Source of the DNA: Phyllobacterium chamaecytisi
GTDB lineage: Bacteria > Pseudomonadota > Alphaproteobacteria > Rhizobiales > Rhizobiaceae
DNA length: 64,000 nucleotides
Assembly (NCBI RefSeq): GCF_020164455.1
Contig: NZ_JAIQWW010000001.1
Location: 248,001 to 312,000 of the forward strand
Direction: 5' to 3'
In this document: piece after piece, positions 59,083 through 64,000 of the stretch
Layout of the letters: each line of letters opens with the position of its first letter
How positions within the stretch are numbered: position 1 is the first letter of the stretch
Position numbers and translations under genes: made by a program
Notes under the pieces: model-generated
What the model saw: only the letters and a program-made list of their open reading frames with translations
Database searches by the model: none
Told to the model about the DNA's origin: nothing

Positions 59083-61239
59083 TCAAGCCGAAAGCACATT
59101 AACGATCGGCAGCTGCCGGACGGGATTATTGGTCAGTCGCCGCCATGCGTTGGCGACCGCGGGGCCGACCGGGGGTACACCCGGTTCGCCGACACCGGTC
59201 GGTTTTTCGGTAGAAGGGATGATCGCGACTTCGATTGCCGGCATCTCGTTAATGCGCAATGACCGGTAGTCGTGGAAGTTGGATTGGACGATCTTGCCGC
59301 CATCTCCAAGCGTGATCGCATCGAACAGCACCGCGCCGAGACCGTAGCCAATGCCGCCTTCCATCTGCGCCGCGATGACATTGGGATTGACCGCGACGCC
59401 GCAATCGACGGCACACCATACCTTGTGCACGCGGGGTGCGCCGTCCTCGCCGAGCGAAATCTCAACGATCTGCGCGACATAAGTGTCGAAGCTCTTGACG
59501 ATCGCAACGCCGCGCTGGCGTCCATCAGGCACCGGCGAACCCCAATTGGCCATTTCGGCGACCTTCTTGAGCGTTCCCATATGCCGGGGCTCTTTGCTCA
59601 AGAGCGCCAGTCGGCCCTCGACCGGATCCTTGCCGACCTTCTGCAGCAATTCATCGACGAAGGTTTCGACCGCGAAGCCCGTATGCGTGTGCCCGACCGA
59701 GCGCCACCAGAGTGGCGGCACCTCCAGCTTGGTATTGTGCGCAATGACGCGCAGGTTCGGGATCGTGTACGGCAGGTCTGAAGCGCCTTCGACCGACGTG
59801 GAGTCGAGGTCGGCCTTGCCCATGATCGACTGGCCGACGATTGTCTGGTCCCAGCCGACGATCTGGCCATCGGCATCCATGGCGCCGCGCATCTTGTGCA
59901 CATACATCGGACGATAATAGCCGCCGCGAATGTCGTCCTCGCGCGTCCACATGTGCTTCAGCGGGCGTCTACCATCGGTCGCTGCAAAAACACCCGCGGC
60001 TTCCTGAATATAGGGCGAGCCGAACTGCGCCTTGCGGCCGAAGCTGCCGCCGGTGATCTGGGTGTTGACGCGAACCTGCGCAGGATCGAGGTTCAAGATC
60101 TTTGCTGTCGTATTCTTGTCCATCCCGGGGAACTGTGCGCCGTTATAGACATCGACCGATCCATCGGCTCGCTTGATGAACACCGCATCGAGCGGCTCCA
60201 TGGGGGCATGCGCGAGGAACGGAAAAACGATCGTTGCTTCGAGCGATTGCACGCCCTGTCCGCCGAATGCCTTGTCGACATCGCCATTATGCGTTGCCTG
60301 AATGCCCGTTTCTGCGAACATCTTGGTGTAATCCGCCGTCAACTGGTCACTCGACCGGGTTTCGGCCTTCGAGAGATCCCATTCGACCTTCAAGGCGGCG
60401 CGGCCCTTCAATGCGGCAAAGGTGTTGTCGGCGTAAACCGCGACACCTTGCGGTACCTGTTTGACATCGACGACGCCGGGCACCTTGCGTGCCTCGCTGT
60501 CGTCAAAGGATTTGACCGTCGCACCGAAATGCGCGGGATGCTCGACGACCGCATAGAGCATGTTGTCGGCGGTCACATCCAGCGTATAAACCGCCGTGCC
60601 ATTGGTCTTGCTGAGCGTATCGAGCTTTGGAAGCTCCTGCCCGATGAGCACGAAATCTTTCGGGTCCTTCAGCGTGGGTTCGGCAGGCGGGGTCTGCGTC
60701 GCGGCCTTGGCAGCCAGCGCGCCGAAGCCGCTTTCTTTGCCGGAGGCCGCATGCTTGATACGGCCTTTGGAAACCGTGATCTCGCTTGCCGGAACATTCC
60801 ATTCCGCTGCCGCAGCGGAGACCAGCATGGCCCGAGCTGTCGCGCCCGCCTTGCGAAGCTGCTCGTAGGAATTGGCAATGGAGGTGGAGCCGCCTGTCCC
60901 CTGCAAGCCATAGATCAGGTTGGCGTATATCTTGTCATCGGCTGGCGAATGCACGGCGCGCATCTGGCTCCAGTCCGCATCGAGCTCTTCGGCGACAAGG
61001 GTTGCCAGTCCGGTGAACGGCCCCTGGCCAAATTCGATATGCTTCGACAGGACGGTGACTGTGTCGTCAGCGCCGATCTTGACGAAGGCGTTCATCGGCG
61101 AAAGCGTCTCGCCGCCGCCGGCCGGGACACCTTCGAGTGCCTGTGCGGAAAACACTTTTGGCGCCAGCGTGAAGCCGATGACGAGCCCGGCGCCTGCGAG
61201 GAACGACCGGCGCGTAGCCGTGATGTTGTGAATGGTCAT
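59083..61239 (-). CDS. Molybdopterin-binding subunit of a periplasmic hydroxylase (IorB-like)
   Basis: A 718-residue large subunit of the xanthine dehydrogenase family. It begins with a Tat signal ([19 protein letters not shown]), so it is exported folded. Cofactor-region blocks include [60 protein letters not shown] and the C-terminal [20 protein letters not shown] with the catalytic Glu. This layout, with a separate small 2Fe-2S subunit, matches isoquinoline 1-oxidoreductase and aldehyde dehydrogenase types. It is coupled to the 2Fe-2S gene (3-bp gap) and followed by the cytochrome c gene. The substrate is unknown. Confidence 0.92.
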   Translation of the reverse strand: MTIHNITATRRSFLAGAGLVIGFTLAPKVFSAQALEGVPAGGGETLSPMNAFVKIGADDTVTVLSKHIEFGQGPFTGLATLVAEELDADWSQMRAVHSPADDKIYANLIYGLQGTGGSTSIANSYEQLRKAGATARAMLVSAAAAEWNVPASEITVSKGRIKHAASGKESGFGALAAKAATQTPPAEPTLKDPKDFVLIGQELPKLDTLSKTNGTAVYTLDVTADNMLYAVVEHPAHFGATVKSFDDSEARKVPGVVDVKQVPQGVAVYADNTFAALKGRAALKVEWDLSKAETRSSDQLTADYTKMFAETGIQATHNGDVDKAFGGQGVQSLEATIVFPFLAHAPMEPLDAVFIKRADGSVDVYNGAQFPGMDKNTTAKILNLDPAQVRVNTQITGGSFGRKAQFGSPYIQEAAGVFAATDGRRPLKHMWTREDDIRGGYYRPMYVHKMRGAMDADGQIVGWDQTIVGQSIMGKADLDSTSVEGASDLPYTIPNLRVIAHNTKLEVPPLWWRSVGHTHTGFAVETFVDELLQKVGKDPVEGRLALLSKEPRHMGTLKKVAEMANWGSPVPDGRQRGVAIVKSFDTYVAQIVEISLGEDGAPRVHKVWCAVDCGVAVNPNVIAAQMEGGIGYGLGAVLFDAITLGDGGKIVQSNFHDYRSLRINEMPAIEVAIIPSTEKPTGVGEPGVPPVGPAVANAWRRLTNNPVRQLPIVNVLSA

Positions 61240-61242
61240 GGC

Positions 61243-61701
61243 TCAACCCTCCATCGTGTCGGCGGCGTTATGGATCGCCTGCCGGATACGGTGATAGGTG
61301 GCGCATCGACAGATATTGCCCGCCATCGCGCCGTCGATATCATCGTCGGTGGGCTTCGGCGTCGTTTGCAGAAGCGCCACCGCGGACATGATCTGTCCGG
61401 ATTGACAGTACCCGCATTGCGGTACATCGATCGCAACCCAGGCTTTGTGGATGGCGTCGGCTTCCTTGCCTTCGATGCCTTCGATCGTGATGATGTCCGA
61501 TCCTTCGACTGTTGATATCGGCGTGATGCAACTGCGGCGCGTCGTGCCGTCCATGTGGACGGTGCAGGCGCCACACTGGGCAATGCCGCAGCCGTATTTC
61601 GTGCCCGTGAGTTTCTCGAAATCGCGAATGACCCAAAGCAACGGGGTCTCGGGATCCCCGTCGAAAGTCCGTTCTTGTCCATTGAGTTTGAAGGTGATCA
61701 T
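61243..61701 (-). CDS. 2Fe-2S subunit of the molybdenum hydroxylase (IorA-like)
   Basis: A 152-residue iron-sulfur protein with two clusters. The plant-type ferredoxin site is YGCGIAQCGACTVHMDG with the fourth Cys in RRSCITPI. The second cluster uses PQCGYCQSGQIMSAVALL and GNICRCATYHRIRQAI. It relays electrons from Mo to the cytochrome. The ATG at 61701 (MITFKLNGQERTF) starts exactly at the ferredoxin fold, so the open frame upstream to 61959 is not used. It is first in the three-gene operon. It has no signal peptide, as expected for export together with the Tat-tagged partner. Confidence 0.94.
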   Translation of the reverse strand: MITFKLNGQERTFDGDPETPLLWVIRDFEKLTGTKYGCGIAQCGACTVHMDGTTRRSCITPISTVEGSDIITIEGIEGKEADAIHKAWVAIDVPQCGYCQSGQIMSAVALLQTTPKPTDDDIDGAMAGNICRCATYHRIRQAIHNAADTMEG

Positions 61702-61943
61702 GTTCGTGTCCCGCATCTGGCTGCGCACGTGGGGCGTGCTGGCTTGAGTTGGTCTGTCCTGAGCGTCCAGGCTGCATCGAACATGGAAGGCGTCCGGCGA
61801 GGGGTCAAGACACGTTTCTGCTACCAGAACCAGAAACCACCGCGCCAGCTTGAAATAATTTTCGGAAGGCTGTCGGGTGCTCTGGTTGCTGTTCGTCTTA
61901 ACTGCATTGGCCCACATAAGTTCCCATTGTCGAGGAGACGAAC

Positions 61944-62855
61944 ATGAAAATTCTTTCAAGCCTTATTGCTGTTGCGGCGGTTGCATTGACCGTCACGTCG
62001 GCTCACGCCGCAGCCGCGGTAAAAAGCGGGCACGTCGAAGCTGACGGCATCAACTACTATTATGAAATACAGGGAGAAGGTGCCGGTACACCGCTGCTCC
62101 TGCTGCATGGTGGGCTTGGCTCCACTGGGATGTTCCAGCCGATCATGCCGCGCCTCATCGAAGGTAGGCAGGTTATCGCCGTCGACCTGCAGGGCCATGG
62201 CCGCACCGAGCTCGGCAATCGCCCGATGAGCCTTGAAGCAATGGGTGACGACATGGCGACGATCCTGAAGTCGCTCGGCTACGACAAGGCCGACGTTCTC
62301 GGTTATTCGTTCGGCGGCGGCGTGGCGTTCCGGCTGGCCGTACAGCACCCCGAAATGGTCGACCGCGTGGCGCTGGTGTCCGCAGGCTATGCGCAGGACG
62401 GGTTCTATCCCGAAATGATCAAGATGCAGGCGGCGGTGAGTCCGGGCATGGCCGACATGATGAAGGAAACGCCCATGTACAAATCCTATGTCGCCGTCGC
62501 TCCGAAGTCCGAAGACTTTCCTCGGCTCCTTGGCGCGATGGGTGATTTCATGCGCAAGCCCTACGATTATTCCGCCGACGTCGCGAAACTGAAGATGCCG
62601 GTGATGTTAGTCTTCGCCGACAGCGACATGTACCGCCCCGAACATGAAATCAAGTTCTACCAGCTGCTTGGCGGCGGCCTCAGAGATGCGGGCTGGATGC
62701 GCGAGACCATGTCGCAGAACCGCCTCGCCATAATCCCCAACCGCACGCACTACGACATTTTCTTTGCGCCGGAGCTGGCAGAGGCCGTCATGCCGTTTCT
62801 GGACGGGCAGGACAAGGTGAAGAGCTGGGACGATCTGGTGAATGCGGCCAATTGA
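61944..62855 (+). CDS. Exported alpha/beta hydrolase
   Basis: A 303-residue hydrolase with a signal peptide (MKILSSLIAVAAVALTVTSA, cut after HAAA). The alpha/beta fold shows the oxyanion motif LLLHGGLGSTGMF, the nucleophile elbow GYSFGGG (Ser near residue 122), the acid in VFADSDMYRPEHE and the catalytic His in NRTHYDIFF. It resembles esterase/chloroperoxidase-type enzymes. It is divergent, 242 bp from the Mo hydroxylase operon. CGAGGAG precedes the ATG. The substrate is not known. Confidence 0.9.
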   Translation: MKILSSLIAVAAVALTVTSAHAAAAVKSGHVEADGINYYYEIQGEGAGTPLLLLHGGLGSTGMFQPIMPRLIEGRQVIAVDLQGHGRTELGNRPMSLEAMGDDMATILKSLGYDKADVLGYSFGGGVAFRLAVQHPEMVDRVALVSAGYAQDGFYPEMIKMQAAVSPGMADMMKETPMYKSYVAVAPKSEDFPRLLGAMGDFMRKPYDYSADVAKLKMPVMLVFADSDMYRPEHEIKFYQLLGGGLRDAGWMRETMSQNRLAIIPNRTHYDIFFAPELAEAVMPFLDGQDKVKSWDDLVNAAN

Positions 62856-62955
62856 GGCAAGGTTAGTGGCACTTGGCCGGATAGGGATCGTCGTCTCTGT
62901 CCGGCCAATTTTTTTGCCGTCAGTTCATCCAAACCGGCGCGTTTTCGTTAAAACT

Positions 62956-62972
62956 ATTACATCCGATGTAAT
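62956..62972. promoter_or_regulatory. 17-bp palindrome ATTACATC-C-GATGTAAT
   Basis: A perfect inverted repeat with a one-base centre, 112 bp before the SnoaL-like gene. It has the size and symmetry of a dimeric repressor site. The nearby MmyB-type XRE regulator is a candidate binder, but nothing ties them directly. Confidence 0.5.
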
Positions 62973-63083
62973 TGATGACCCCATGCATCCCGCGTTATCA
63001 ATAACATGCTTCTTGCAAGAAGAGTTTTCCCAACCTGCGCCGGCGTAATCGCTGGCCGCGATTTTCACCGCATGGAGAAACTC

Positions 63084-63473
63084 ATGGATACGATGAGCTT
63101 TACGAAAAAAGACCCTCCAAAATGGCTTCTGCACTTTTGGAAGGAAATTGATGACAAGACCTTTGGCGACGGCTTTGATTGCTTCGTTGAAGATGCGACG
63201 TGCAACCTGGGCATTGCCGACTGGAAGGGCCGCGAGACCATCCGAGAGAACCTGCGTGCCTTTATCGATACAGGATTTACCGCGCTTCATGACGTGACCG
63301 AATATTGGGATGGTGGGTCTCTCAAAGTGTTTCGCGGCACTGTAACGATGACGCCGGATGACCGCGCCCATCCAGTTGTCAAACCGGTCATGACCCATTT
63401 TTTCTACATGGATGAAGCCGAGCCTAAGAAGGTCCGTCATTGGTATGGATCCGTGGGTCCCGTCGCCTTCTAG
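63084..63473 (+). CDS. NTF2/SnoaL-like protein
   Basis: A 129-residue protein with the nuclear-transport-factor-2 fold: KKDPPKWLLHFWKEIDDKTF, FVEDATCNLGIADWKGRETI, RENLRAFIDTGFTALHDVTE, and the paired C-terminal strands (VFRGTVTMTPDD, THFFYMDEAEPKKVRHW). SnoaL-like proteins bind or isomerise small hydrophobic ligands. The ATG at 63084 (MDTMSF) follows GGAGAAA; two upstream Met codons are less well placed. It is followed after 83 bp by the XRE/MmyB regulator on the same strand and preceded by a 17-bp palindrome. Confidence 0.82.
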   Translation: MDTMSFTKKDPPKWLLHFWKEIDDKTFGDGFDCFVEDATCNLGIADWKGRETIRENLRAFIDTGFTALHDVTEYWDGGSLKVFRGTVTMTPDDRAHPVVKPVMTHFFYMDEAEPKKVRHWYGSVGPVAF

Positions 63474-63493
63474 TGCTGGCTAGTGAGCATGTC

Positions 63494-63525
63494 GCTGGCG
63501 GGATATCGGTTATTGTCCCGTCAGC
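63494..63525 (+). terminator. Hairpin between the SnoaL-like and XRE genes
   Basis: GCTGGCGGGA pairs with TCCCGTCAGC with one G-T pair and a 12-nt loop. No T run follows, so it is at best a weak terminator or an mRNA-stabilising hairpin. Confidence 0.35.
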
Positions 63526-63556
63526 ACGTTGATGATCACATGGAAAGGTCCTGAAG

Positions 63557-64000
63557 ATGAGCCTCACTTCCAGTTCGAACACGGCGAATGTTCTTGGACC
63601 GCAATTACGCGCATGGCGGGGTAGCCGCGGCAAAAGTCAGCTCGCTCTTTCGCTCGATACCGGCATCTCCCAGCGTCAGATAAGTTTCATCGAAAGCGGA
63701 AGAAGCACCCCGGGCCGTCACAATCTATTGCATATAGCAGATGCTCTGGACGTTCCCTTCCGGGAGCGAAATGCGCTTTTACTCGCCGCGGGTTACGCGC
63801 CAATCTATTTCGAGGCAAGCCTTGATGACAGCGAGATGAAAGGCGTAACCGAGGCGCTCACGCGGATGCTCCGTCAACATGAACCCTTTCCGGCGATTGT
63901 GATGGATCGTTACTGGAATGTCGTGATGACAAACGAGGCAACCCGGCGATTTTTCAACTGCTTCATCGACTTGTCAAAGCGCCCGGAACCAAGAAATCTT
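63557..64000 (+). CDS. XRE-family regulator with MmyB-type sensor domain, partial
   Basis: The first 148 residues of a regulator cut by the right edge. Residues ~15-75 are an XRE HTH (LRAWRGSRGKSQLALSLDTG, ISQRQISFIESGRSTPGRHN), followed by LDVPFRERNALLLAAGYAPI and the start of the MmyB-like ligand-binding domain (LRQHEPFPAIVMDRYWNVVM). This combination is common in actinobacteria and alphaproteobacteria, where the gene usually lies next to an oxidoreductase or NTF2-like gene, as here. The start at 63557 (MSLTSSSNTANVLGPQ) follows a CTGAAG of modest quality. Confidence 0.9.
   Translation, partial: MSLTSSSNTANVLGPQLRAWRGSRGKSQLALSLDTGISQRQISFIESGRSTPGRHNLLHIADALDVPFRERNALLLAAGYAPIYFEASLDDSEMKGVTEALTRMLRQHEPFPAIVMDRYWNVVMTNEATRRFFNCFIDLSKRPEPRNL

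Noticed and set aside
59896-61515. 539-codon plus-strand open frame opposite the Mo hydroxylase gene
   Set aside because: It is antisense to a gene with clear family motifs and lacks any recognisable domain or start context.

Overview
The window reads as chromosome of an alphaproteobacterium of the order Hyphomicrobiales (Rhizobiales), plausibly Brucellaceae or Phyllobacteriaceae. The grounds are the DUF930, DUF982 and DUF3237 proteins, the rhizobial style of the sugar ABC operons, moderately high GC and typical alphaproteobacterial start contexts. I cannot name the genus from sequence alone. Nearly all genes outside one island look like ordinary accessory or metabolic genes.

Layout. 1-4.7 kb: an RND drug efflux pair (permease running off the left edge, periplasmic adaptor) with a divergent TetR regulator and two strong operator palindromes. 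4.7-10.6 kb: a second exporter, an ABC-2 system with the same gene set as E. coli ybhG-ybhF-ybhS-ybhR, and its divergent CecR/YbiH-like TetR regulator. 10.6-13.1 kb: small exported, lipoprotein, DUF930 and DUF982 genes, plus a long palindromic repeat.

13.2-30.4 kb: a tRNA-Ser(GCU) gene whose last 14 bases (13288-13301) recur at 30424-30437 as a direct repeat. Between them lies an AT-richer integrated element of about 17.1 kb. Its right half, on the minus strand, is a tight module: tyrosine integrase, an unknown gene, an AlpA-like regulator, a putative replication initiator carrying iteron-like repeats inside its own coding sequence, then small phage genes with an HK97-type prohead protease and a terminase-small-subunit-like protein. 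There is no portal, large terminase, capsid or intact tail gene. Its left half, mostly on the plus strand, carries defence-type cargo: an XRE regulator overlapping a PD-(D/E)XK (Mrr-like) nuclease gene, a DUF6161-like membrane/coiled-coil protein, an OLD-like ATPase with a TOPRIM-like domain, and a KAP P-loop NTPase. The best reading is a phage-satellite-like (PICI-like) or decayed prophage element with an anti-phage cargo bay. This is the most interesting part of the window.

30.4-42 kb: an IS6-type transposase scrap at the island edge, an RbsABC-type sugar importer, then a second (MalK/UgpC-type) sugar importer with a TIM-barrel isomerase, a Gfo/Idh/MocA dehydrogenase and a divergent LacI regulator over a perfect CGTAAACGTTTACG operator. 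Together these form a sugar or polyol uptake and oxidation locus. 42-51 kb: an SDR dehydrogenase, a class III nucleotide cyclase with a duplicated C-terminal membrane motif, a 37-residue lipoprotein, DUF3237, a DMT transporter with a histidine-rich tail, a chromate resistance pair (rhodanese-ChrB fusion and ChrA), and a P5C-reductase-like protein.

51-64 kb: an exported beta-helix protein, a second copy of the long palindromic repeat, a SARP/TPR regulator divergent from a cysteine-synthase-like gene plus PLP decarboxylase pair (a possible two-step pathway to a sulfur amine or diamine), a three-gene periplasmic molybdenum hydroxylase (2Fe-2S, Mo, cytochrome c), an exported alpha/beta hydrolase, an NTF2/SnoaL-like protein behind a 17-bp palindrome, and an XRE/MmyB-type regulator cut by the right edge.
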